Shown: positions 1 through 12,002, counted from the first letter of the stretch. The stretch is 64,000 bases of DNA from Diadema setosum (GCF_964275005.1 NC_092700.1:18137649-18201648); one strand, 5' to 3'. Notes: a model not told the origin generated them from the letters alone. Translations and numbers: made by a program.

Positions 1-228
1 GTTGCTCTTAGGCTATCACGAAGTTATTCATGGATCAGGCAGTGCGTAATTTGCAAACTCTACAACAAAACAAAACACGAACAAAGGTCTCCGCAGATGT
101 TAATACAATACGTATGTACTCAAATTCTTAGCTCGGATATCAATATGTATTATGATGATGGCGGCGTCACGATCACTCTTTAATTGAATATTCCCACGTC
201 CGTCAAATGCAACTCTCTCTGTGTGTAG

Positions 229-3200
229 GTATCCGCGGTGCATCAATCGGTGTCACGACTCCCGAGGGTTTCGACGTCATCATGGGAACAAATCACGTGG
301 GCCACTTCGTTCTCACGCTGAGTCTCATCGATTTGATTAGAAAGAGCGCTCCCAGTCGAATAATCAACGTTTCGTCATTCGTCCACACCCGCGCAAAGGA
401 CGTAGATTACACCAACAAATCTGGTGCAGGTAACACCTACCGTACTTTTTTTTTAATGTATCAGTGTGCATTCTCTCTTTCATATCATATTGCATATATC
501 CTTAGGCTTTAAGATGATATCCCGATGCCTTGTGTACCATCATATTATCATCAACAGTTATACCTTTTCGGCATTTCAGACAACGTCTCTGTACATACAG
601 AGTCACAAACGATTTCGATTCAGCATGACACAGAATCGGCATAAGTACAAAAGCAGTATGTAACATGCAGAAATGGAAAGGCAGAGTATGACACAGTAAT
701 AGCGCTGCCAGGGACGAGAAAATGTAAACTTAATTACCATGACCCGGAGGTTTTCTACCCTATACCCCAGCAAGTATGTCTATGAGTCGGAACCCAAATT
801 TCAGTTATTCGCAACCAGCTGGGAGAGGGCGGGCTCCTACATTGTAAGTGCATCCTGTCCTGGGGTAAATTCGACAGACGACCCTGAATTCTATTTCGTA
901 TTTTGATGTATGGGAATAAGAAGAAAATCGGAAAAAAAATCGTACTAAAAACATTAACTTTGATATTGTAGAATGTGTTGCAAGTTATAGCTTCAATGAT
1001 AAAGTACCTTTAAATAGGCTACCGAAGTAAAAATGACGAGGAAATAAATGTTTTTATGCTAGTAATTGATGTTAGCAACGAATGTAATGACAGTTAAAAT
1101 CATATTAAAAAAAAAAAAAATGGTGCTGATCGAAGCCCTGAACATAATTTACTTAACCTGATGGTTCACCGTCCTGGATTGTTTTGGTTTGATTTATTAG
1201 TTTTTTAGTTTTTGGTTTTTAGTTTAGGTTAGTTTAGTTTGTTTTTGTTTTATTTGCTTGTTTGTTTGGTTGGTTGTCTTTTTACTTGGGTAGCGAACGA
1301 GAAGGGTTGGCCGCGCGGCAAGCGAATACGTAGTGATTTAAATGACGTCATCAAGTGACAGTCCCCGATCTCGACGTTCAAATCTGGAAGACCCTATATC
1401 AGATACAGGGGTGGATTCAGGAATTCCGTTAAGAGGGGCGCCTTTACAAAATTAAAAGCGGGGGCACGCACTCTCCTCCATTTTTCTCTTTATTTCTTTT
1501 GTTTTAACAAAACAAATAAGGGGGGAGGGGGCACGCCTGATGCGCTCCCCCTGGATCCACCACTGAAATGTACAATAACTTGGTCGCTATATGTACCTCA
1601 TTCGTGGTTTGTTTTCTTCCTTGATTCTTGTTTCCCGTTCAGGTTTACCGATACGTGGAATGTACGAGCGTAGCAAGCTGGCTAACGTTCTATTCACCAA
1701 AGAACTGGCGCGTCGTTTGGCGGGCTCAGGTGTGACTGCATGCTGCGTTCACCCTGGACTGGTTTCAACCGGAATCTTCCAGAAAAGTTACAATGCGAAG
1801 GAAAGGCTGGTGCACTACAAAATGCTGGTCCGTGTTTGGTGAGTTGGGAGAGAATTAAACACTTGCGTTTAGCATTTTGCAGTTTCACGTAGGCCTACAG
1901 AGCATGTTCACTTTGACCCCGTTTACAGTGCGAGGCTCGGCCGCGGCTCGGCCGCGGCCGTGCCCAGCCCCGCTTCAGTGTAAACGCGCAAAAGGCCAAA
2001 TGCGAGGCCAAAATTGGCCTCGCATTTGGCCTCGCTCTGGAGGTGGTCTCGGCCGCGGCCGAGCCGCGGCCGAGCCCGGCCTTTTCTTGGTGTAAACGCA
2101 AACTGGGCCAAATGCGCGGCCAATTGCGCGGCCAATTTTAGTCTGGCTTCCAAACCCTCTGCCTGTATCTTTCGCTATTCAGGATATTAACCCCCTCAAC
2201 GTCGAAAACTAGTATAGTTTAAAGTGGCTTTGTCCTGCAAAGGATTCTTTCCTTCGGCAAAGGCCTTTGCCGAAGGGCGACTTCGTCGCCACGGAATTCA
2301 TTTGGCAAAGGGTCTGAAAACCAGACAATACCAAATTGCATTTGTTTACAAGCAGAGCGCCACCTATACGACAAAATATTGAAAGGTTTGAATCAAAAGC
2401 GCGGCCGAGCCCGGCAGTGTAAACGGACAAAATTGCGGGGCCCGGCCTCGCAATTGAGGCTGGGCTCGGCCGCGGCTCGGCCCAGCCCCGCACTGTAAAC
2501 GGGGTCTCTATTATGAAGAGCTTAGTTGCAAAACGATCGAGTTAAGAGCAATTTGTAAACATTTCAAAGTTGGAAAGTAAGATAAAGCTACTGCTTCACT
2601 TGTTACACTACAAGCCAAAAATTCTTCGAGATATGATTAGAAATATCCCGAATTTTTTTTCTAATTTTTTTTTTTTTTTTACTTTAATCGTGAGTATGTC
2701 AAATAAATAAGAATGGAATTAATCTATTTTGAGACGGAACTTGTTAAAGGGGAAAATTCAGTCCAAATTAAAGTTAGTCTAATAAGAAAGAGTAAAATAT
2801 TACGAGTTCAACGGTAAAATTTTGATCGAAATCGGGTGAAAATAAAGAAGTTTAATATGACATTTTGAAATTTCGCTAATTTTTCAGGAAATAGTTCTTG
2901 AACGGTCAATATGAACATGCAAATGGCAAAGTGAGCACATCATCCCCTCTCAGCTTGCCATATGGTTTGTACATAAAATTAGGAAATTTCCAGTTTTTCA
3001 TTCCGATGCAATTATGCCCGAGGCTCAAATACTGGTTCGTCTAATTGATCACTATTCTGAAACTATTCAACCAGGAATAACATCATGTTTCATGCTTCAA
3101 TAACAGAGTAATTGAATTTTCGTCATTTTTTTTTTGTGTGTGTATACACGGACAATGGAAAATTGTGAGGGTATGGTACCATTAGCTCACTCATTTGCAT

Positions 3201-3633
3201 ATTCATATCCACTATACAAGAACTATTTTGCAGAAATTAGCAAAACTTCAGAATGTCTTAACTTCCTTATTTTTCATTCGGTTTCAGTCCAATCTTACCC
3301 GTTGAACTGATAAGAGTTTACTCTTTTTTTTTTTTTTTTTAATAAGACTAACTTATAGTTGAACTGGATTTCCCTTTCAATACTTTTTTTTTTCTTGCCA
3401 TCTTTACGTCATGCAGGCTTTGGGCCCTGTCGGAAACGGACGGGGCCCAGACCACAATCCACTGCGCCATTGACGAGTCGGTGCTGAAGAACCCCGGCGC
3501 GTACTACGCCAACTGCCGGATGACCAAGGAGGCCCAGCTCGGCCGTGACATGAGCCTTGCGAAACAGCTGTGGGATGTCACATGTGAGGCAACGGGAATC
3601 GACTCTCACATGCTTGCAGCATCATCAGATTAA
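229..3633 (+). CDS. Retinol dehydrogenase-like SDR, last three coding exons (5' incomplete)
   Basis: This is a short-chain dehydrogenase/reductase of the RDH11-14 kind, an NADP(H)-dependent retinol/retinal or lipid-aldehyde oxidoreductase usually held in the ER membrane. Exons read 229-429, 1643-1838 and 3417-3633 (TAA). All have AG/GT borders and matching phases: 1 nt carried over the first intron, 2 nt over the second. Exon one has NHVGHF with the structural Asn, and INVSS with the catalytic Ser. Exon two starts near the active-site YERSK (Tyr and Lys of YxxxK) and has the VHPG turn. Exon three carries the GAQTTIHCAI stretch and LWDVTCE tail typical of RDH11-14. About 203 residues are encoded. 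The family is 310-340 aa, so the TGxxxGIG Rossmann exons must lie left of position 1. Intron two carries a GC-rich foldback element (1915-2506) and intron one a hAT-type MITE (1406-1565). The exact family member and substrate are not decidable from this fragment. Confidence 0.9.
1406..1565. mobile_element. 160-bp hAT-type MITE, copy 1
   Basis: Starts CAGGGGTGGATTCAGGAATT and ends CTGGATCCACCACTG, a terminal inverted repeat of the CAGTGGCGGATCCAGG type known from hAT elements in many animals. The middle contains the sequence CTTTATTTCTTTTGTTTTAA and short G/C-rich hairpin arms. Two relatives lie at 38372-38529 and 45222-45375. There is no coding capacity. Confidence 0.75.
1915..2506 (+). mobile_element. 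GC-rich compound-palindrome foldback element, copy 1 (SDR intron)
   Basis: Bounded by GACCCCGTTTACAGTGCG and its reverse complement CGCACTGTAAACGGGGTC. The interior is a chain of smaller palindromes: repeats of GGCCGCGGCCGAGCC, a perfect arm pair around CAAATGCGAGGCCAAAATTG, a CAATTGCGCGGCCAATT block, and GGCAAAGGCCTTTGCC. GTGTAAACG words punctuate the blocks. Open frames on both strands here (Arg/Pro/Ala/Gly-rich) are composition artefacts. Two further copies are at 61739 and 62301. The superfamily is unknown to me and no target duplication is clear. Confidence 0.8.
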
Positions 3634-3766
3634 GCCAAGAAGTGTCTGAAAACCATACCTTTCTGTGGTGTGATGCTGAGTTCTAGGACTTTTTTTTTTG
3701 TGTGTGGTGAATTTCAGTTTTATTCGCTATTGGCGTTTCACAAAGTGGAGGAAAAACTTTCGTTCT

Positions 3767-3772
3767 AATAAA
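3767..3772 (+). promoter_or_regulatory. Poly(A) signal of the SDR gene
   Basis: AATAAA lies 134 nt after the SDR stop codon. It is the first canonical hexamer in the 3' flank, so the 3' UTR is probably short. Confidence 0.55.
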
Positions 3773-3783
3773 CCAGATACTAT

Positions 3784-4451
3784 AATCTTGATGAGATTGA
3801 TATGCATTTCTCATCTTTTGGTCGAGTACGTTACGTGGCCGTAATTATCCGGAGATGTTCTTTATGCCAAATGCCCGAAAACCGAAAAGGGTTCATTATT
3901 CCAAACATTTTTTTTTTCTTTGTGATTCGTAATTCCGTAAAGTGAAGTTCGTTAATCCGAAAATGAAATAATGTTTGTCATTCCGGAGGTACGTTAATCC
4001 GAAAATGAAAGAACGTTGCTAACAAACCTTTTTATGGTACTATGTTTGGAAAAGTCAGAAAAAAGTTGGCTTTGCATTCCCCGTATTAGATTTTGTATTG
4101 TTATGTGTATTATTTTCATGAACACGTGAACATTTTTCGTTGGTTGATTGTAGTTTTATTGGATAAAATCAACTTTAATTGACATAAAATCACGTCAACT
4201 CTTCATTACCAAATAAAAGCCATACAATTTTTGGGAGGTCATTATGGCTACCTTGCATATAACATAGTTTTCCTGGCTTATTTCATTCTTTTGTCATTCA
4301 ATTACATATTAGAAGCATTCGTAATGAATAATTATGCCATTGTGGTTGTGCGTTTGTTCTAGTTCTGCTTGTGACGTGTACAATAGATTCAGTACAATAA
4401 AACGACAAAATATGCGCACACGTTACACGCAGGCACCTCGCAGCTGTGTAA
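3784..4451. other. Intergenic stretch without recognised features
   Basis: AT-rich DNA after the SDR gene. I see imperfect direct repeats of GTAATTCCG / GTTAATCCGAAAATGAA between 3935 and 4010, but no gene or element boundary. Confidence 0.5.
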
Positions 4452-5526
4452 AGGCGGTGTCACACCATTCCGGGCAAACTACGCGGGCCTGTTGCGAGTA
4501 GGGATTTTCCAGCACGCAGGAGAATTTTCTGCGGGCGGACAAGAATGTTTGCGAGTTACGCACGTGTGTCTTACCTGCTAGACGCGTGCTACTTACCTTC
4601 TACTTGCGTGTATTCCATGTGACCTGCGTGAGAGCTTTGAAACCCATCCACTTTCTGTTACGAGCGACTTACGGGTACTGCGAAGTACCTGCGTTGGAGT
4701 TGGCTGCGAGGTGCTGCCGGTAAGGGTCTCCTACTGGTGTTCTGCGTGTATCTCTGGGGACAAACCCCCGAGAGTCACTCGGAACAAGTTTTGAGCATGC
4801 TCAAGGCCTTGTCATACCGTAGCTAGGGAAGTTTTGCGGGTTGACTTGCGAGAAAACAAATTTGCTACCCGGAGCTCTCCGCAGTTGGTCCGCACCTGAC
4901 AGTACCTAGCATATCTCGCCGTAGTTGCCTGGAGGTGTGCACGCAAATCCGATTACCCGCAGCCAAGTTTTGAGCATGACCAAAATTTTTTTCCGGGTGA
5001 GTCGAGGGATTGCCCGGAGAAGTCCACGCAGAACGCCAGTAGGAGGCCCTTGGCAGCAGCACCTCGCAGGCAACTCCCACGCAGGTACTTCGCAGTCCCC
5101 GTATGCGGCCAAGATAATAACATTCTGTGGGACTTCTGCCATTCCTTCAGAGGAATTCCTTCACTGAGTTGTCAGCCCCCACGCGCCTGGCACGCAGGTC
5201 ACACAGAATACCCGCAAGTAGAACTTAAGTAAACGCGTCCAGCAAGTAAGACACATGCAAAACTAGCCCAAATCCTTGTCCGCTCTCAGAAATTGTCCGG
5301 TATGCTCGAAAAACTCCCTACACGCAACAAGCTTGCCCGGAAAGGTGTGACAGGGCCTAAATATGGTTGAGCGTAAAAGGATTTGCGTGCGCACCTCTGG
5401 AGGACTACGGGTGAGATACGTGCTGGGTACTGTCATGTGCGGGTCATCAGCGGGGACCTCCGGGTATTAAAGATTGTTTTTCGGAAGTCGCACGTAAGGC
5501 TTGCCCTTAAAGGTGTGACGCGGCCT
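4452..5526. mobile_element. Foldback element with GTCACACC ends, copy 1
   Basis: Starts AGGCGGTGTCACACCATTCC and ends AAAGGTGTGACGCGGCCT. The interior folds: 4680-4745 (TGCGAAGTACCTGCGTTGGA onward) reappears as its reverse complement around 5018-5090. A second end-like motif, GGAAAGGTGTGACAGGGCC, sits about 170 bp inside the right end, at 5339-5357. Another copy, split by two LINE insertions, is at 28681-30962. No coding sequence. Confidence 0.75.
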
Positions 5527-6141
5527 AGTGCTAGAGTCACACACGGCCGGATTTCGTACCAGGTCCATAAGGAGGAATTAAAACCGTATCGACCCGGTTC
5601 GAGCCGTAGAGACCCGCATTGATCCGCATCGTAACCCGTGTCAATTCCTGATGGATTCCGGGGGCTACGATACGGCGGTGAAAAATTTTTCGTCATATTC
5701 AAAATTTTCTCACGGATTTCAATACCGTATTGATATCCGAATTGACCCGGTTCGAACCGCATTGACTCGCATCGACCCGCTGCGACCCGCAGCGTAAAAC
5801 CGTATGGGCCCTTGCCGTATACCGCATTGCCTTCATGCAACGGATGATGACAAGGTTCACATCCAGGTAGGTACGGGTCGAAGCGGGTTGACACGGGTTG
5901 ATAGGGGTCGAAAAGGATTCAGTGAAGGATTTAAAGCGGATTTTTATACGGTTCGATACGGGTCAACACAGTCTCTGCGGCTCGAACCGGGACGATACGA
6001 TTTTAATTCCTTATGGACCTGGCTCGACATCCGGCCGTGTGTGACTGTAGCATAAATTGCCGTCCATTTCGGGACTAATCCGGCTCATTTTCACCCGGAT
6101 GAAATCCGTTTTGTGACCCGGCCGTGTGTGACTCTAGCATT
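5527..6141. mobile_element. Foldback element with GAGTCACACACGGCCGG ends
   Basis: Left end AGTGCTAGAGTCACACACGG; right end CCGGCCGTGTGTGACTCTAG followed by CATT. A second right-end-like motif, CCGGCCGTGTGTGACTGTAG, lies about 85 bp inside at 6032. The interior repeats ACCCGGTTCGAACC-like words in both orientations (near 5598, 5740, 5980). It directly abuts the GTCACACC element on the left and a LINE tail on the right. Confidence 0.7.
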
Positions 6142-6901
6142 AACTCTTCGTGTTGTTAATGCTGGGAATGCTTGGAAAGGTCGTTTGGAAAAGTTACAAC
6201 GATTGCAAAATATATTGTAGGGCACTAGGGTGGTTCTCAATGCTGAGTGGAGATTTTCTAGTCGAGAAGTATTTGAGTGTTGAAGATTGATAATCTTTCA
6301 GTAGGGAGATATAAACATGTTTTATTTGTTATGTATAAGATTGTCCACGAATTGATGCCTGGTGAGTTTATGAAATACGCTGTATTAAAAGAATTTTATC
6401 ATGGTTTGAGAATTATGTAAGAATTTAGAATATTATCAAGACCCCGTACAAATTTCAAGAAACGGAGCTTATCAAACATTTTCAAATAGGGGTATCACAC
6501 CATGGAATCAGCTTCCTGTACAGATAAGAAGTAAGTCATTTGCTGGATTTAAGATGAGTGTTTAGGTGGTAGACTGAAATGGTGTTAATTTATAATACAA
6601 TTTGATGAATAAAGATCTATATTTTTTAGGTGAATGTTCAGTACTTTGTTATGAATAGACGGGGAGGAGGTGGGATGGGAGAGGTTAAACGTTTGGCATT
6701 TTTTTTTTTTGGTATTTTTATCAATGTATTGTATTTTTGGTTTTGTCTGTATTGTTATTTTTGTAATTGTATAATGTATGATGATGTACATGTGATTTTA
6801 TCGGACCAGCTGAATAACAGCCACTGGCTGAAGCAGCTATAGGTTCCGTGCTAAAAAAAAAAATAAAATAAAATAAAATGAACTGAACTGAACCGAACTG
6901 A
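6142..6901 (+). mobile_element. 5'-truncated LINE 3' end with (AAAAT)n/(GAACT)n tail
   Basis: Conceptual frames show LEKLQRLQNIL, then VMYKIVHELMPGEFM, then RNGAYQTFSNRGITPWNQLP and SFAGFKMSV. This is the post-RT tail of CR1/Jockey-like LINEs, broken by stops and indels. A 3' UTR of about 330 bp follows and ends in AATAAAATAAAATAAAAT and GAACTGAACTGAACC. The next base block is unrelated, so the 3' end is near 6901. Confidence 0.7.
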
Positions 6902-6987
6902 CGAAACACCTTCGACAATACTGGTATACATTGTGAAATTTATGAATGTATCTATTAGAAAGGCACTGGCAATGCCACAATGTTATC

Positions 6988-6990
<3 letters not shown>

Positions 6991-7031
<41 letters not shown>

Positions 7032-7062
7032 CACCCTCACGTACGCACACACACACACACAC
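6991..7062. repeat. (AC)n microsatellite
   Basis: About 70 bp of AC dinucleotides with a few GC and CT interruptions. It forms His/Thr or Cys/Val-rich artefact frames. Confidence 0.95.
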
Positions 7063-7299
7063 AATTATATATAGATTATATCAATTAAAAAAAAGCGAAA
7101 TTCAGGAAAGCATCTACAGTGTACATGAGCTGTACAAGTTGCAGATTTTGCTTAAATTCAACCTTTGTCTGGTCCTTTTGTTATCTCTGTCTAATCTTTT
7201 TTTTTCTTTCTTGGGAGATGTATAGACACTCTTGGGCATTACATCATATCATAATGAAATCATAGAGTGAATGGGCAAAAAGGGTTTATTGTATATAGT

Positions 7300-9180
7300 A
7301 GTGTAAACAGAACGTGTGTTGCATGAATTGGAGGTAAAATCTGCGACATTTGAGTGTGTGTGGGCGGGGGTTAGGGAACAAACCACCTTTGCACTCTGTT
7401 CTTCATTTTTTTTTTCTGGAGGTGAAGTAGGATCTTTTAGCGCTGTTCAACATTGTCGTATTGCATGCATCACTCTGTTGTGTTTGTCTAGTGAGTATTA
7501 GATTATTGCATACATTTTCTCATATTAACTGTGCATTATAGTGTTCATCCCTTTCTCTTTTTTTAGGTTCTTTTTTATACATTACGCGATTATTGCATAC
7601 ATATTCTCATATTAACTGTGCATTATAGTGTTTTTCACTCTCTTTTTTTAGGTTCTTTTTGTGCATTACGCGATGTCCAATACATTTTGTGTCATGAAGC
7701 TAAAAAAGAATGGATTCAAACAACGATATGTCGTAATAATTTAAGTATTAATGATTTTTTTTTTTCGCTACAGCATAATGACAACTCAAACAGAATTATT
7801 TTATTCTTGAGTATTTGGCATGTTGCAACTGCGCGTTATTAGAACTAAAAAGTTGCATCCAGCTTGAATAAAAAGAAAATCAAGGCTGACACCACTACAT
7901 TGAAATATCTGGCTCAAACCTTTTCAGTTGCAAAGCTTAAAAACCTCTATTGCTATACATCGTTATAAGAACGATCCATTGGTTAAGCATTTGAATCATG
8001 AACTTTACAAAATATAGAATTCGGAATGACTGGGAGTGGGAATGTAAAAGTGAAACCTTAACTCGGACGCTTCAAAGAAATTGTAATGAGAGTATTGGCC
8101 GACCTTTTCAGAAAGATGCAATAAACAATTGTTATGTACAATTTATAAAATTGTAAATGAAAACATGATGACACAATATGACAAACTCATTCACTTAGTG
8201 GCATGCGGAAAGCAACTCTTCAGTTAGATGCTTTTAGAGCAAATGCAAATTAAACAAAAAGTCTTTCATGACACTATTCAAAACATGGATCATTCTTCAA
8301 AGTGATATCAAACAAAGTGTTTCTTAGCTTCATTCAAATCTACAGAAGATAGTTTTATCTTATGTTTTATTACATTCTGTTTTACGCTTTAAAAATGCAC
8401 GTGTATCATCATTTCAATCTATTTTTTAATCTATTAAAATTGAATGTGATAATTTCAACTCTAGCCATTGTTTGATATTGATATATTTCTGATTTTGCAT
8501 TTAGCACTATACAGTATATGTTTTTATGTATATTGTCTCTATGTATATTTCGTATGAAAAGAAAATTGCATTTTAAAAAAAAAAAAATCTATAATGCCAA
8601 TTCAGGGATTAATCAAAAAGCAGTCTTCAAACTGAGTGAATGTGTTCACATAACAAATCGAAAAAATTGAAAATTTGATATACATTAATGGTGGAGGGCT
8701 TTGAATGAATGAAGGTCTTTAAAAAAATACACACAAAAAAGAATGTTAGATATTTGAATTAATCATTTATTTGTTTTAGCTGTCAGATTCAAATTATACT
8801 GTGCTCAATTAGGTCGTTCAAAAAATGAAAAAGATATTCAGAAATCAAATCAAATCAAATCAAAATATATGTGCTTCTATACACGAGGAAGGAAAAAAAA
8901 GTGCCTAGATACTACATACACGCAGTGTACAAACTTTGATAAGGCTAAGGGATATACTGAACATTAATATTTCGGGCGGGTCTTCGGGTTTCCTAATAGT
9001 TGAATCTTTCAAAATTGTATGCTCCCTTGAGGGCGAAGTATACATTACGGTTGCCATTCCGGACAATTTGTTTTATGGACTTTGATCTTGGAATGATTAA
9101 ACACATGTTATTATTGTAGCTGATTCACACCTTTTCCTAACATGGTGACTTTAAGTAGTTAGGACATTTTTTAAGTCACT
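7300..9180. repeat. Left copy of a diverged ~1.8-kb non-coding duplication
   Basis: Shares collinear words with 12290-14030. Both have GGATCTTTTA after CTTCATTTTTTTTT, a CATAATGACAA block, AAAGTT/AAGCTT with CTGTATTGCT and CATCGTAAGAACGAT, GAACATTAATAT-like text, and GGTTGCCATTCCGGACAATT near the end (9047 and 13915). No conserved open frame is visible, so this is sequence homology rather than a gene pair. Confidence 0.75.
7498..7672. repeat. Tandem duplication, period about 90 bp, two copies
   Basis: Both copies contain TTATTGCATACAT, CTCATATTAACTGTGCATTA and TTAGGTTCTTTTT followed by CATTACGCGAT. The second starts near 7590. It lies inside the left copy of the 7.3/12.3-kb duplicated segment and is not doubled in the right copy. 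Confidence 0.7.
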
Positions 9181-9248
9181 GCTCCCAAAGGTAAACAGGA
9201 CCTTTAACCAGCACCTCCAAGTTTATGATAACGAATAGGGCTTACATA

Positions 9249-10245
9249 CAGTGGCGTATCTAGGGAAAACGGCGCCCGGGGCAAGCGCGAAAATTGCGCC
9301 CTAATTTCTGAAAAAGATTTCAACCCCAACCCCATCCCGGTAGGGTCTTTTAAAAAAATCCACATCATATGCTTTTTCAAGCACTTAAAAAGGAGTCTTT
9401 TGAGGGTGATTTAAAAATAATAAATTTTGATAAATTTTGGCGAGCGAGAGCAGCTAGCGAGCCGAAAATTTTTGTATTTCAGCTTACAAAAAAAAATAGA
9501 ATTCTTGTCATTCTTTGGTTATTAAATCTTACAAATCTAATCAAGATATATAGTGACGGCCTTATAGACAGCGATTTATACCAACAAACTGAGGACTTGA
9601 AAAAATACTCTAAATTAGTACGAGCAAGTGAGCCGAAATTTGTATATTTCCGCGTCATCATTACGTTTTGTTCTTATCTTGTTTGACTTGGGGTTTTTTT
9701 GCCCCCCCCCCCCCCGCACGTTTGAAACCGTTGGCGTCCTCTTTTGATCCATTCGGCGATCGCTTCAGAACGAAAGAAATTGCAGCCGCTGCTCTGTGTA
9801 ACATTTTGCCTACTAAATATAAAACGACGTGTTTTATCATTTTGTCCGCGTCATCATCATGTTTTGTTCTTATCTTCTTTTTCTTTTATATAAATTTTGG
9901 CGAGCGAGCGCAGCGAGCGAGCCGAAAAGTTTTGTATTTTAGCCAACAAAACATGGAATTCTTGTCATTTTTTGGTTATTCAATCTTACAATTCTAATCA
10001 AGATAAAGTGACGGCCTTATAGATAACAGTTTATACCAACAAACTGAGGACTTAAAAAATACTCTAAATTAGTACGCGCGAGTGAGCCCAAATTTGTATA
10101 TTTCCACGTCATCATCATGTTTTGTTCTTAACTTTTTTTGACAAATTTTGGCGAGCGAGCGCAGCGAGCGAGCCGAAAATTTTTGTATTTCACCTTACAA
10201 AAACATGGAATTCTTGTCATTTCTTCAAATCAAGACATAGTGAGG
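9249..10245. mobile_element. hAT-like end with internal tandem GCGAGCGAGCG repeats
   Basis: Begins CAGTGGCGTATCTAGGGAAA, the common hAT (Zaphod/Tip100-like) terminal motif, followed by GGCGCCCGGGGCAAGCGCG. Three tandem, partly truncated units start near 9437, 9897 and 10148. Each opens GGCGAGCGAGCGCAGCGAGC, then GCCGAAAATTTTTGTATTT and GGAATTCTTGTCATT. The matching right-hand end was not found, so the element is incomplete or deleted on that side. Confidence 0.55.
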
Positions 10246-10840
10246 AACCTACTAAAAAGCAAAGCTTGTAGGATGTAGGTTCCAAAGATATAATATAGGC
10301 TTTTAGTACAGTATGTCAATGTCAAAAATAACGAAACATGCAAAAAGGCGACATGTCGAAAATATCATAACGTTTACAGAATGTACAAGGTATTGTATGA
10401 TGTTCATGATTAAATTTAAGGTATCAACGCTAAGTTAAGTAACAAATTGATCAAACAAATGAAGTCATCCGAGCGAGGCACCATTTTGAGTATGCAGAAA
10501 TATTTCAAGTGATCACGGCAAAATGATTAATAGAAGGATTCTAGAAAATTGGCTTTAAGATTTTGCTTAAAGGAACTTGCAAACGAACATAGTTCACCTT
10601 TTGACTCATGATTAATGGTATCTTCATTTTATCCAAAGAATCATTCATTACGCTAAATGAGAAATGATTTCACAGGATTATGTAAATGCAGAGTATGTAT
10701 ACTGTGGAAATATATACACTGTGGAAATTCATTAGCACTGTCATCCCTGAGGAAGGGGGAGGCCCCCGAAAATTCGGATTTTGTATTAAAATCAAGGCAA
10801 TTGGCATTTAATGCATTCCTCTATTGTGACATTATTATTG

Positions 10841-10900
<60 letters not shown>

Positions 10901-10940
10901 TGATTAGGTAGTCCACGTGTTGGCAAGATAAAAAGATAAG
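10246..10940. other. Gene-free AT-rich stretch
   Basis: No exon-like frames. It holds a (TA)n/(TG)n microsatellite at 10842-10900. Confidence 0.5.
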
Positions 10941-10944
10941 TAAC

Positions 10945-11040
10945 AAAACTGGAACAAAGTTCATGCTGTATCACCAACGGTTTATTTCTGCACACAAATT
11001 TTCGAGCGTCTCGCCGCCCTTTCTCAAGTGTTGATATACA
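10945..11040 (-). mobile_element. Possible Penelope-like element tail
   Basis: On the minus strand the text reads CTTGAGAAAGGGCGGCGAGA, CGCTCGAAAATTTGTGTGCA and then AATAAACCGTTGG. It resembles the GAAGAAGGGC...GAAACG...AATAAA tails common in Penelope-like elements (recalled from family knowledge). There is no RT or GIY-YIG frame beside it. A weaker plus-strand relative lies near 11388-11430 (CTGACGAAGGACAG, then AAGCGTCAAG). Confidence 0.35.
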
Positions 11041-11059
11041 TATATAATTATTAATTATA

Positions 11060-11113
<54 letters not shown>

Positions 11114-11147
11114 TTTTTAAAGTATATATATATATATATATATATAC
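11040..11147. repeat. (TA)n microsatellite block
   Basis: Long TA runs with ATGTATATAT interruptions and one ATTTTTTTAAAGT gap, lying between two outward-pointing Penelope-like tail motifs. Confidence 0.9.
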
Positions 11148-11479
11148 TTAAAAATGGTAAAATGACGTTAAATACTGACAAAAAACTTTTGAATCAAAAC
11201 AAGGACAATTTGATATTGAGTGAAAACTCTGTTTTAATTTAACTTTGCAATGTGGACGAGGTGAAAGGTAAAAGACCCCAACGCTGCACGCCACCAGCCG
11301 ACGCTCAGCCCACTTCGGCCGACAATTTCCACCCAGATCCGTATCCTCCATTTAACGTACATCACGTGTATATAGCTGGCCTCACTTCTGACGAAGGACA
11401 GTCAATCTGCCCTAAGCGTCAAGTTCTTCGAGTATCTTCGATATTCTGATAACTATCCAGCAACCATTGTAATGTCATG

Positions 11480-12000
11480 TATCCCTAATGTACGTTTTCA
11501 ATTATTGTTTTCTTTGTACAAATTTACATGCAATATTTTTGTCACTGAACAAAGTGAGATTTATGTTTATATATTATTCTATTGTGGAAAAAAAAAACAA
11601 ACTAATTTGAACTGAAATGAATTAGATCTCTTGCTCTTCTCCTAACTAAAGCTCTCTCTCAGTTGTTTTCACTCTGTTTCTTTCTTTCTCTTATACTATA
11701 GTCTGATTCTTCTCCACTCATCTCTTTCTTTCTTCTTTTATTCTTGCTTTCATTTTAACCCATCGGTCCTTTTCAGGACCCCCTCAGTATTTTATAGTTT
11801 CTTTACAGGGTTATTTCTCAGTGCCTTCTCCCCCAGGACTACACCACATGTGCATAACTTTATATTCTTTCCCATTCTTCCACAGGAACATTTTCCAACC
11901 TTCAACCTTCCTCTCCCTCGTCCTCTCTGTTTCATCTTTCTCCTCCCTAACGATTTCAGAACCTTTTACTCGATTGTAACTCTATTAACCCTCTCCGTCT
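11480..12000. other. Gene-free stretch, pyrimidine-rich
   Basis: From about 11640 to 12004 the plus strand is strongly C/T-biased (CTCTTTCTTTCTTCTTTTAT-like text), leading into a TA microsatellite. No exon is supported. Confidence 0.5.
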
Positions 12001-12002
12001 CC

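Noticed and set aside
1877-2153. Arg/Ala/Pro-rich frames on both strands
   Set aside because: They lie in the GC-rich palindromic element and recur in all three of its copies in several frames, so they reflect composition, not protein selection.
5433-5894. 153-codon minus-strand frame
   Set aside because: It crosses the boundary of two foldback elements and translates their repeated CCGGTTCGAACC-type words.
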